From ATZT02 sp038124905 (GTDB lineage Bacteria; Actinomycetota; Actinomycetes; S36-B12; UBA5976), in NCBI GenBank assembly GCA_038124905.1, contig JAYPCW010000020.1, positions 1 through 20,966 on the forward strand: a stretch of DNA of 20,966 nucleotides, read 5' to 3'. The translations under genes were made by a program, and so were the position numbers. Shown here in pieces: positions 14,829 to 20,966 of the stretch. The notes beneath the pieces were generated by a model, which had not been told where the DNA came from, did not search any database, and saw only the letters and a program-made list of their open reading frames with translations. Position 1 is the stretch's first letter; every line of letters starts with the position of its first letter.

Positions 14829-15978
14829 ACTTATTAATAGGTGGAATCAAGCTTTTTTAGGAAACTATGGAACACCTGATGTTCAGATCGTTTCTGGATC
14901 TGGAGTTTATGTTAAAGATTCGAACAATAAAAAGTATTTAGATTTGGTAAGTGGAATTGCTGTTTCCTCACTTGGGCATTCCCATCCGGCAGTTGTGAAG
15001 GCAATAAAGGTTCAGTCCAAAAAGTTAATTCATACTAGCAATCTTTACATCAACGAGCCCAGTCTTAAATTAGCTGAAAAATTGCAAAGTCTCTCCAAGA
15101 GAAAGAGCAGAATTTTTTTCTGTAATTCTGGGGCGGAAGCTAATGAAGCTGCTCTGAAAATCACTCGAATGAATAAATCAGGATTAGCTCTCTCGCTTGA
15201 AAATTCCTTTCACGGTAGAACTTTTGGAGCGCTCTCGCTCACGGGTCAAAAGGCTAAGCAGGCAGGCTTTGAACCACTACTGCCAGGTATTGAATTTCTG
15301 CAAGCCAACCAAAAAAATCAGCTCGCAGATTTTCAAGAGAACGAAGTGAGTTCTTTATTTTTCGAGCCAATTCAGGGCGAAGGTGGAGTAGTAGATCTTG
15401 ACTTTGACTTTTTGAAAAGCCTCAAAGTCTTTACCAAAGAAAAAAATGCTTATTTAGTTGCCGATGAAGTGCAGACTGGAATTGGCAGATCTGGCTACTG
15501 GTTTATGAGCGAATCGCTCGGACTGGATCCCGATGTAATTGTGCTAGCTAAAGGATTAGCTGCTGGATTGCCCATCGGTGCGATTATGGTTTTTGGAGAA
15601 TTGGTGGATGGGTTTAACCCCGGTGCTCACGGCTCTACTTTTGGCGGCAATCCTTTGTCTAGCGCTGTGGCACTTGCAGTAATTGAAACTATTGAAAAAT
15701 ACAGTTTGCTGGAAAATTCGAGACTGCGTGGTGAGCATTTCGCACGCAATTTAAGCGGCCATAAAGCAGTTAAAAAAATAAGTGGATCTGGACTTTTGCG
15801 TGGCATTTATTTACAGCGACCGGTTGCCAAGCAGGTTGTCGCTAAAGCGCAACAATCTGGATTGTTGCTCAATGCCTTGTCTGACTCGATCATCAGAATT
15901 GCACCTCCATTGATAATCAAGAAAAAACAAATTGATTTTGCCTGCGAGATTATTGATAAAGCATTGGATACGGTATGA
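14821..15978 (+). CDS. argD: acetylornithine aminotransferase
   Basis: This 385-residue class III PLP-dependent aminotransferase converts N-acetylglutamate semialdehyde to N-acetylornithine with glutamate as donor. K244 in VLAKGLAAGLPIGA is the PLP lysine. DEVQTGIGRSGYWF supplies the Asp contacting the pyridine nitrogen, FCNSGAEANEAALKI the phosphate-binding glycine loop, ENSFHGRTFGALSLTGQ the ring-stacking region, and HGSTFGGNPLSSAVAL the second-subunit Thr. All the residues expected for activity are present. The start lies within the end of argB (8-base overlap) and the stop overlaps argR by 4 bases. In mycobacteria argF sits at this junction; here argD runs straight into argR. Some enzymes of this family also serve in lysine synthesis, which cannot be judged from sequence. 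Confidence 0.95.
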   Translation: MSELINRWNQAFLGNYGTPDVQIVSGSGVYVKDSNNKKYLDLVSGIAVSSLGHSHPAVVKAIKVQSKKLIHTSNLYINEPSLKLAEKLQSLSKRKSRIFFCNSGAEANEAALKITRMNKSGLALSLENSFHGRTFGALSLTGQKAKQAGFEPLLPGIEFLQANQKNQLADFQENEVSSLFFEPIQGEGGVVDLDFDFLKSLKVFTKEKNAYLVADEVQTGIGRSGYWFMSESLGLDPDVIVLAKGLAAGLPIGAIMVFGELVDGFNPGAHGSTFGGNPLSSAVALAVIETIEKYSLLENSRLRGEHFARNLSGHKAVKKISGSGLLRGIYLQRPVAKQVVAKAQQSGLLLNALSDSIIRIAPPLIIKKKQIDFACEIIDKALDTV

Positions 15979-16436
15979 AAATTCCACCTACTAAGAATTC
16001 TCGACATCAAGCAATTAAAGATATTGTTTCAAATAAATCAGTTACTTCACAGGCGCAAATTCTCAAAGAATTGCGACGTCTTGGAATAGAGATTACTCAG
16101 GCAACACTATCCAGGGATCTTGATGAGTTAAAGATTGCCAAGAGTCAAAACGAAAAACAAAATACCTATCAATTTATAGAGAGTTCAGCTAATCATTTAA
16201 AGAGAATTATCAACGCTGATTTAATCGTTGGAATTGATCACTCAGCCAATATCGCTGTGGTAAGAACTCCGCCAGGAGGTGCGCAATTTTTTGCCTCATC
16301 TGTGGACAGCTCAGGCTTAAATGAAATTATTGGAACTATTGCTGGCGATGACACGGTATTGATCGTGACAAAAGATGCGCATGGAGGTAAGAAGGTCGCA
16401 GAACAGTTGTGGGAATTAGCTAGAAGTAATCGGTAG
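15975..16436 (+). CDS. argR: arginine repressor ArgR
   Basis: This 153-residue regulator has an N-terminal winged-helix DNA-binding domain (residues ~1-72: RHQAIKDIVSNKSVTSQAQILKELRRLGIEITQATLSRDLDELKIAK, with the recognition segment QATLSRDLDEL). The C-terminal domain (~80-153) trimerises and binds arginine through GTIAGDDTVLIVTKD; the paired Asp are the family's arginine contacts. The intact protein should form an arginine-dependent hexamer that represses arg promoters. It lies inside the operon it probably controls, so repression would be self-limiting. The likely site is the palindrome at 11760-11777. It overlaps argD by 4 bases, and argG follows after 26 bases. Confidence 0.95.
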   Translation: MKIPPTKNSRHQAIKDIVSNKSVTSQAQILKELRRLGIEITQATLSRDLDELKIAKSQNEKQNTYQFIESSANHLKRIINADLIVGIDHSANIAVVRTPPGGAQFFASSVDSSGLNEIIGTIAGDDTVLIVTKDAHGGKKVAEQLWELARSNR

Positions 16437-16462
16437 AGTAAGAAACAGAAAAGGGAGAAAAG

Positions 16463-17678
16463 GTGAGTGAAAAAGTAGTTTTGGCATATTCCGGAGGACT
16501 CGATACCTCAGTTGCCATCGGTTGGATTAAAGAAGAGACCGGAAAAGATGTCATTGCCGTTGCGGCCGATGTTGGCCAAGGCGGTGAAGACATGGAGGTA
16601 ATTAAGAAGCGTGCCCTAGCTTGCGGAGCTGAAGAATCGATAGTCCTTGATTTGAAAGAAGAGTTCGCTAACGAATATTGCTTACCGGCACTAAAAGCAA
16701 ATGCCTTATATATGGATAAGTACNNNNNNNNNNGATAAGTACCCATTAGTTTCTTCTTTGTCTAGACCGCTCATTGCAAAACACATGGTTGATGCAGCCA
16801 ATGAGTACGCAGCCGACACAGTCAGCCACGGCTGCACTGGAAAAGGAAACGATCAAGTTCGTTTCGAGGTGAGTTTTGCTGCATTAAATTCTGACTTAAA
16901 GGTCTTTGCGCCCGTCAGAGACTCTTCTATGACGAGAGATAAAGCAATAGTATTTGCAGAAGAAAATAATCTTCCTATAGATGTCAATAAGAAAAGTCCA
17001 TATTCGATAGATCAAAATGTTTGGGGGCGTGCGGTAGAAACCGGTTTTCTTGAAGATATCTGGAATGGTCCAATTGAAGATATTTACTCTTATACCTCGG
17101 CTCCTGATACCAATAAAGCGCCAGACGAAGTAACAATAACCTTTGAGTCGGGCACACCAACTCACATCGATGGTCAGAAGGTTTCGATGCTCGAAGCTAT
17201 TGAAATCATGAATCGTCGAGCTGGCGCTCAAGGAATTGGGCGAATCGATATGGTTGAAGATCGCTTGGTTGGAATCAAGAGCAGAGAAGTTTATGAAGCT
17301 CCCGGAGCCATGGCGCTCATTACTGCCCATCGCGAAATGGAAAGCGTCACAGTTGAACGAGAACTAGCTAGATTTAAACGATTAGTGGAACAGCGCTGGG
17401 CTGAATTGGTTTATGACGGCCTCTGGTTTTCACCACTCAAAAGTGCTTTGGACGCTTTCATTAACCAAACGCAAAAGCCGGTTAGTGGAGAAATCAGGAT
17501 GAAATTACATGCAGGAGTAGCTCAAGTAACCGGTCGCCGAAGCGAAAATTCGCTTTATCGATACGATCTCGCGACCTATGACAGCGAAGATACCTACGAT
17601 CAATCTTGGGCGAAGGGTTTCATTGAGATATTTGGCATGACAACAAAGATTGCCTCCGATAGAGATCGCAGAATTTAG
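16463..17678 (+). CDS. argG: argininosuccinate synthase (one gene interrupted by an assembly gap)
   Basis: The enzyme joins citrulline and aspartate with ATP to form argininosuccinate. It starts with GTG at 16463 behind a strong AAGGGAGAAAAG. VLAYSGGLDTSVAIGW is the ATP pyrophosphatase P-loop; SHGCTGKGNDQVRFE, the SMTRDKA and SPYSIDQNVWGR segments, and GRIDMVEDRLVGIKSREVYEAPGA follow. Ten N at 16724-16733 split the frame, with GATAAGTAC present on both sides (16715-16723 and 16734-16742). Removing one copy and the N (19 bases) restores the frame across ALYMDKYPLVSSLSRPLI, the expected family sequence. The result is 398 residues, normal for ArgG. I therefore call it intact. The stop overlaps the argH start (TAGTG). 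A true frameshift is unlikely. Confidence 0.93.
16715..16742. other. assembly gap: ten N between two copies of a 9-base sequence
   Basis: GATAAGTAC occurs at 16715-16723 and again at 16734-16742, on either side of N at 16724-16733. The identical ends look like an unmerged overlap between contigs and not biological sequence. The net 19-base excess shifts the argG frame and disappears once the overlap is merged. Confidence 0.93.
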
Positions 17679-19108
17679 TGAAGACGCAGCAATTATGGGG
17701 AGCTCGGTTTACAAAACCAATGAGCAAAGAATTATTCAAATTAAGTCAATCTACGGGCTTTGATTGGCGCCTAGCTCCCTATGACTTGCTGCAAACTATG
17801 GCACATGCACAGGGTTTATTAGAAGAGAAAATAATTTCTCAGGCTCAATTCAAAAAATTAAATGTGGCATTGAATGGAATGTTAAAAGACTTAAAAAAAG
17901 GCAGATTAACACCCGCTTTAGTCGATGAAGATGTGCATAGTGCGTTAGAAAGAATCTTGATCGAAAGATCTCCACAGGTTGGTCCTTGGGTTCGAGCCGG
18001 CAGAAGTAGAAATGATCAAATTAGTTGTGATTTGAGAATGTACTTGCGCGATGAAGTAAGAGATATTTCACGCCTGGTAATCGATTTAGCCACTGAGTTA
18101 ATTTCCCTAGGGCAAAAACATGCATCAGATCCAATGCCCGGATATACCCACACCCAGCGGGCGCAACCTGTCACGCTAGGCCATTTGCTGCTTTCACATG
18201 TTCATGGATTATTTCGAGACTTAGATCGACTCCAAAATTGGGACGAGCGGGCAGCAGTTTCACCGCTTGGCGCGGGAGCTTTGGCAGGCAGCGGAATTGT
18301 AAAACAAACCAGAATGACTGCCAGTTTGTTAGCTTTTGACGATTTTAGTTTAAATTCTATAGATGCGGTAAGCGAAAGAGATTTTGTTGCTGAACTTGCC
18401 TTTGATCTTGCACTATGTGGAGTTCATCTTTCAAAACTAGCTGAAGAAATTATTTTGCTATCGACTAGTGAATTTGGTTTTGCAAAACTCGACGATGCCT
18501 GGAGTACCGGCTCGAGCATGATGCCTCAAAAAAAGAATGCCGATGGTGCCGAGTTAACCAGAGGAAAATCAGCAAGACTAATCGGTAACACCACAGCAGT
18601 TCTCACGCTATTGAAGTCGCTTCCTTTTGCCTACAATCGAGATTTACAGGAAGACAAAGAACCAATTTTTGACTCAGTCGACACCATGAAGCAGATTCTG
18701 CCAGTAATGTTAGGCGTTGTTTCCACGCTTCAATTTGATTTAGCAAAACTTTCTGAACAGGCTTCTGGGGGATTTTCTCTTGCCACCGAAATTGCTGATT
18801 ATTTAACTCGAAAAGGGATGGATTTCAAATCTGCTCATGAAATTACTGGTAAATGTGTCAAACTTGCCGAGGAAGCGAATCTTGAATTAGCACAATTGTC
18901 ACTCAAACAATTAAATTCAATTAGTAAGGCATTTGCCAGCGATGTGTATGACTGGCTTAACGTCGCAGGTAGTCTCAAAAATAGAAATTCGGCAGCCGGA
19001 ACTAGTCCCACGAGTATTAAAAATCAAATCAAGGGTCTGCAGAAACAAAGACAAAGCTATGCTTCATGGGCTAACGAGATCGTTTTTAGAAAGTTGGAAG
19101 ATGCATAA
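17678..19108 (+). CDS. argH: argininosuccinate lyase
   Basis: This 476-residue member of the fumarase/aspartase superfamily splits argininosuccinate into arginine and fumarate, the last step of arginine synthesis. It starts with GTG at 17678, overlapping the argG stop by one base, and opens KTQQLWGARFTKPMS, the family's N-terminal substrate strand. Signatures are EDVHSALERILIE, RAGRSRNDQISCDLRMYLRD, GYTHTQRAQPVTLGHLLLSH (general acid/base His) and GSSMMPQKKNADGAELTRGKSARLIG, the mobile serine loop at residues 278-287. DLQEDKEPIFDSVDTM follows. The mostly helical C-terminal domain is complete. Active forms are tetramers with shared active sites. The last 8 bases overlap tyrS. Confidence 0.96.
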   Translation: MKTQQLWGARFTKPMSKELFKLSQSTGFDWRLAPYDLLQTMAHAQGLLEEKIISQAQFKKLNVALNGMLKDLKKGRLTPALVDEDVHSALERILIERSPQVGPWVRAGRSRNDQISCDLRMYLRDEVRDISRLVIDLATELISLGQKHASDPMPGYTHTQRAQPVTLGHLLLSHVHGLFRDLDRLQNWDERAAVSPLGAGALAGSGIVKQTRMTASLLAFDDFSLNSIDAVSERDFVAELAFDLALCGVHLSKLAEEIILLSTSEFGFAKLDDAWSTGSSMMPQKKNADGAELTRGKSARLIGNTTAVLTLLKSLPFAYNRDLQEDKEPIFDSVDTMKQILPVMLGVVSTLQFDLAKLSEQASGGFSLATEIADYLTRKGMDFKSAHEITGKCVKLAEEANLELAQLSLKQLNSISKAFASDVYDWLNVAGSLKNRNSAAGTSPTSIKNQIKGLQKQRQSYASWANEIVFRKLEDA

Positions 19109-20381
19109 ACCCGGGGTAGTAAAGGACCTTCAGGCGAGGGACTTAATTCATCAAACCACTGATGTAGCGGACTTAGAGAAACTACTTGATGAAAAATCAA
19201 TTACTTTTTATATTGGCTTTGATCCAACGGCAGAGAGTTTGCATTTGGGAAATCTGATGCAGATTTTGGTGGCAAAGCGGCTTCAAAATTACGGCCATCA
19301 GCCTCTTTTGCTTGTTGGGGGAGCAACCGGCTTAATTGGCGACCCCAAAGAATCTGGGGAGAGAAGTCTCAACGAACTAAAGACAGTTCTAAATTGGACG
19401 GAAAAAATTCAGAGACAGATCCAGCCATACTTTGACTTTGTCAGTGAAAACGCAGCACGCGTAGTCAACAATATGGAATGGACGAGCCAGATTTCTGCAA
19501 TCGATTTGTTACGAGATATTGGTAAACATTTTTCAATTAACAGAATGTTGGAACGTGAGGCAGTGTCTGCAAGATTAAACGCCGCTGGAATTTCTTATAC
19601 AGAATTTTCTTATGCAATTCTACAAGCCAATGATTATTTCGAATTGAACCAAATTTACAACTGTCAGCTTCAAACTGGTGGAAGCGATCAATGGGGCAAC
19701 ATTACTGCTGGTGTTGATTTCATTCGACGAAAAACCGGTAATAAGGTTCATGCATTAACCACTCCGCTTTTAACAAAAGCTGATGGTGGAAAGTTTGGAA
19801 AGACTGAAGCAGGGACTATTTGGCTTAGCTCAGAATTAACTTCACCTTTTGCTTTCTATCAGTTTTGGATCAATACTGATGATGCTGACATAGAAAGAAT
19901 GATGATGGCTTTCAGTCTAAAACCAATTGAGGAAATTAGAAATATTCTAAAAATTAATAACGAAAATCCAGCAGCTAGAATTGCCCAACGAGATTTAGCT
20001 TACGAATTAACTTCACTAGTGCATGGAAACTCACAAACTCAAAAAGTTATCGCAGCAACTAGTGCATTCTTCTCAGATGGTGAATTGAAATCACTAGATG
20101 AAGATACGCTAATTTCAAGTTTGCGTGAAATTGAATTAGTAGAACTTCCAAAAACCGACGCTGATTTACCTTTAGTTGATATCTTGGCTAAAACTAAATT
20201 AGTAAACAGCAAAAGCGCAGCGAGAAGAGCTATTTTGGAGGGTGGTGCCTACTTAAATAACCAACGAATTGCCGATGGGGAGCAGAAAATCGACCGGGCG
20301 GATCTGTTGGCTGGTGGGGTGGTGGTCCTTAGGCGAGGCAAGCGGAATCTTGCTGGGGTCAGATTCGGGGGTCCTGAATAG
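19101..20381 (+). CDS. tyrS: tyrosine--tRNA ligase
   Basis: This is a 426-residue class I synthetase, a dimer in the cytosol. The Rossmann catalytic domain carries FYIGFDPTAESLHLGNLMQI, whose HLGN (residues 48-51) is the HIGH motif. GGATGLIGDPKESGER, YAILQANDYFELN, GGSDQWGNITAGVDF and KADGGKFGKTEAGTIWL follow; KFGKT (231-235) is the KMSKS equivalent. An S4 RNA-binding domain closes the protein (LPLVDILAKTKLVNSKSAARRAILEGGAYLNNQRI, then VVLRRGKRNLAGVRF). I chose the ATG at 19101, inside the end of argH with an 8-base overlap. The frame stays open further upstream, but that region is argH coding sequence and the family begins a short distance before the catalytic domain. The operon context argH-tyrS followed by rRNA is seen in other actinobacteria. 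Confidence 0.95.
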   Translation: MHKPGVVKDLQARDLIHQTTDVADLEKLLDEKSITFYIGFDPTAESLHLGNLMQILVAKRLQNYGHQPLLLVGGATGLIGDPKESGERSLNELKTVLNWTEKIQRQIQPYFDFVSENAARVVNNMEWTSQISAIDLLRDIGKHFSINRMLEREAVSARLNAAGISYTEFSYAILQANDYFELNQIYNCQLQTGGSDQWGNITAGVDFIRRKTGNKVHALTTPLLTKADGGKFGKTEAGTIWLSSELTSPFAFYQFWINTDDADIERMMMAFSLKPIEEIRNILKINNENPAARIAQRDLAYELTSLVHGNSQTQKVIAATSAFFSDGELKSLDEDTLISSLREIELVELPKTDADLPLVDILAKTKLVNSKSAARRAILEGGAYLNNQRIADGEQKIDRADLLAGGVVVLRRGKRNLAGVRFGGPE

Positions 20382-20435
20382 GCCTTCCTATAGGGTCAGA
20401 TAGACTTCGAAATCGCTGTTAATTCTTAGAAGGAA

Positions 20436-20459
20436 CGGACACTTCAAGTGGCCGGTTTT
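20436..20459 (+). terminator. probable rho-independent terminator after tyrS
   Basis: CGG-A-CACT-TCA-AGTG-G-CCG forms a stem of seven pairs with one A/G mismatch (20436-20454), followed by GTTTT. It lies 54 bases after the tyrS stop and before the rRNA leader, where the arginine/tyrS transcript should end. The U-tract is short, so it may be weak. Confidence 0.5.
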
Positions 20460-20491
20460 AAGAGCAGCAGTCAGCAGTAAAATCAGTCGCC

Positions 20492-20520
20492 CTAAAACTT
20501 CCCCGAAAGGGATGATTTAG
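20492..20520 (+). promoter_or_regulatory. rRNA leader hairpin, boxB-like
   Basis: An outer stem CTAAA/TTTAG (20492-20496 with 20516-20520) and an inner stem TCCC/GGGA (20500-20503 with 20509-20512) close a CGAAA loop. A small internal loop lies between them. It is 8 bases before the boxA-like block, the relative order of boxB and boxA in rRNA antitermination leaders. Function is inferred from position and shape. Confidence 0.45.
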
Positions 20521-20534
20521 TGCGCGCCTGTAAC

Positions 20535-20553
20535 TTGAGAACTCAATAGTGTG
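20535..20553 (+). promoter_or_regulatory. boxA-like antitermination block of the rRNA operon
   Basis: TTGAGAACTCAATAGTGTG is a block found in the rRNA leaders of many actinobacteria, including mycobacteria, where this region serves as the NusB/S10-binding boxA of the antitermination complex. It lies about 130 bases before the 16S 5' end. Recognition is by sequence memory; NusB binding is not shown here. Confidence 0.6.
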
Positions 20554-20570
20554 CCGAAAGTCAATGCCAA

Positions 20571-20627
20571 ATACCCCCGAGGTTGAGGCGGCGTAAGCCA
20601 TTTCAACTTAGGGAATTCCTTTGGTAT
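20571..20627 (+). other. large stem-loop in the 16S rRNA leader
   Basis: Nested arms pair ATACC/GGTAT (20571-20575 with 20623-20627), CCC/GGG (20576-20578 with 20611-20613), AGGTTGA/TCAACTT (20580-20586 with 20603-20609, one G-U) and GGC-GTAA-GCC (20590-20599). The GTAA loop is a GNRA tetraloop. It may help the precursor fold or be processed. It is closed locally, so it is not itself the long 16S-flanking RNase III stem. Confidence 0.5.
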
Positions 20628-20684
20628 GACAATTTAAATAAGCAGACAGCTTGGAATCTTGTCAGCCTAAGATCAAACCATTCT

Positions 20685-20966
20685 TTAACGGAGAGTTTGA
20701 TCCTGGCTCAGGACGAACGCTGGCGGCGTGCTTAACACATGCAAGTCGAACGATGAAGCGGAGCTTGCTCCGCGGATTAGTGGCGAACGGGTGAGTAACA
20801 CGTGAGCAACCTGCCCCAAACTCTGGAATAACTCCGGGAAACCGGAGCTAATACCGGATACGTCAACCGGCGGCATCGCCTGGTTGTGGAAAGTTTTTCG
20901 GTTTGGGATGGGCTCGCGGCCTATCAGCTTGTTGGTGAGGTAACGGCTCACCAAGGCGACGACGGG
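20685..20966 (+). rRNA. rrs: 16S ribosomal RNA, 5' part (continues beyond window)
   Basis: The conserved 5' region is unmistakable. The universal 27F primer site lies at 20692-20711, then GACGAACGCTGGCGGCGTGC, a helix 6 hairpin GCGGAG-CTTG-CTCCGC (20758-20773), GTGGCGAACGGGTGAGTAAC and CTAATACCGGATACG. By alignment with E. coli numbering, where AGAGTTTGATC starts at base 8, the mature 5' end is near 20685; the exact base is uncertain by a few positions. About 282 bases are present. The pattern is actinobacterial. I would not assign a genus from this fragment by reading alone. Confidence 0.96.

Larger units (their letters stand above)
20382..20684 (+). other. gene-free spacer between tyrS and 16S rRNA
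   Basis: This 303-base stretch holds no credible coding region on either strand. In order it contains the probable tyrS terminator (20436-20459), a boxB-like hairpin (20492-20520), a boxA-like block (20535-20553) and a large stem-loop (20571-20627). An rRNA promoter is expected near 20382-20480. I could not find a -35/-10 pair good enough to call, although TAGACT at 20401-20406 and TAAAAT at 20478-20483 are possible -10 boxes. Confidence 0.75.

Noticed and set aside
16724..16733. argG as a pseudogene or a pair of split genes
   Set aside because: The break coincides with N and a duplicated 9-base edge. Merging the overlap restores the frame and family sequence.
16896..17330. Open frame of 144 codons on the minus strand inside argG
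   Set aside because: It is fully antisense to conserved argG sequence, with no ribosome-binding site or family resemblance.
18933..19100. Upstream extension of tyrS in the same frame
   Set aside because: It lies inside argH coding sequence, and the predicted residues have no counterpart in TyrRS. The ATG at 19101 gives the normal family start.
20401..20483. rRNA promoter candidates TAGACT (20401-20406) and TAAAAT (20478-20483)
   Set aside because: Each resembles a -10 box, but neither has a convincing -35 element 16-18 bases upstream, so neither is called as a feature.
20685..20954. Minus-strand open frame of 89 codons
   Set aside because: It is antisense to the 16S rRNA 5' region, a well-known source of spurious frames.
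1..20966. Mobile elements, CRISPR arrays, tRNAs, phage or defence genes
   Set aside because: No transposase or integrase motif, no regularly spaced repeats, no tRNA-like fold with a CCA-side arm and no unknown gene cassette was seen. The only longer gene-free stretches are the infC leader and the rRNA spacer.

Overview
This window reads as a core-genome segment of a low-GC (roughly 40% by eye), gene-dense actinobacterium. Three things point to the phylum. Several gene neighbourhoods are typical of actinobacteria: rsmB-rpe-ribD-ribE-ribBA-ribH-hisE-hisG, SseB-infC-rpmI-rplT-methyltransferase-pheS-pheT, and argCJBD-R-GH followed by tyrS. The proteins carry actinobacterial signatures, such as the HisE wording EISQLLYH, the RibBA wording GHEGRGIGL and the four-Cys stretch in PheS. 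The rRNA leader also has the actinobacterial TTGAGAACTCAATAGTGTG block. The low GC, very short or overlapping gene junctions and the start of the 16S rRNA fit a streamlined planktonic lineage such as freshwater Nanopelagicales (acI). That placement is inference and was not tested.

Layout, all on the + strand. (1) 1-431 holds the 3' end of rsmB. (2) 441-4385 holds rpe and the complete riboflavin set ribD, ribE, ribBA and ribH. Rpe interconverts ribulose 5-phosphate, which is the substrate of the DHBP synthase half of RibBA. (3) 4397-5517 holds hisE and long-form hisG, the first steps of histidine synthesis. (4) 5522-6112 holds an SseB-like protein of unknown role. (5) 6113-6235 is a structured leader, followed by infC (which most likely starts at an ATT codon), rpmI and rplT. 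(6) 7389-11759 holds a SpoU/TrmH rRNA methyltransferase and both subunits of phenylalanyl-tRNA synthetase. (7) 11760-11785 is a 26-bp gap with a TATAAT box and a near-perfect palindrome. It appears to drive a leaderless arginine operon, argC-J-B-D-R-G-H (11786-19108), which has no argF. (8) tyrS (19101-20381) is coupled to argH. (9) 20382-20684 is gene-free: a probable terminator and a folded rRNA leader with boxB/boxA-like elements, followed by the first ~282 bases of a 16S rRNA gene.

Most gene pairs overlap by 1 to 8 bases (ATGA, TGATG, TAATG and TAGTG junctions) or sit within about 25 bases of each other, so translational coupling within a few long transcripts is likely. argG is interrupted by ten N flanked on both sides by the same 9-base sequence. 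Collapsing that duplication restores one intact frame, so this is an assembly join and not a broken gene.

I found no mobile element, CRISPR array, tRNA, defence system or unknown multi-gene cassette. The points worth a second look are regulatory: the infC start and leader, the argC promoter-operator, and the rRNA leader.
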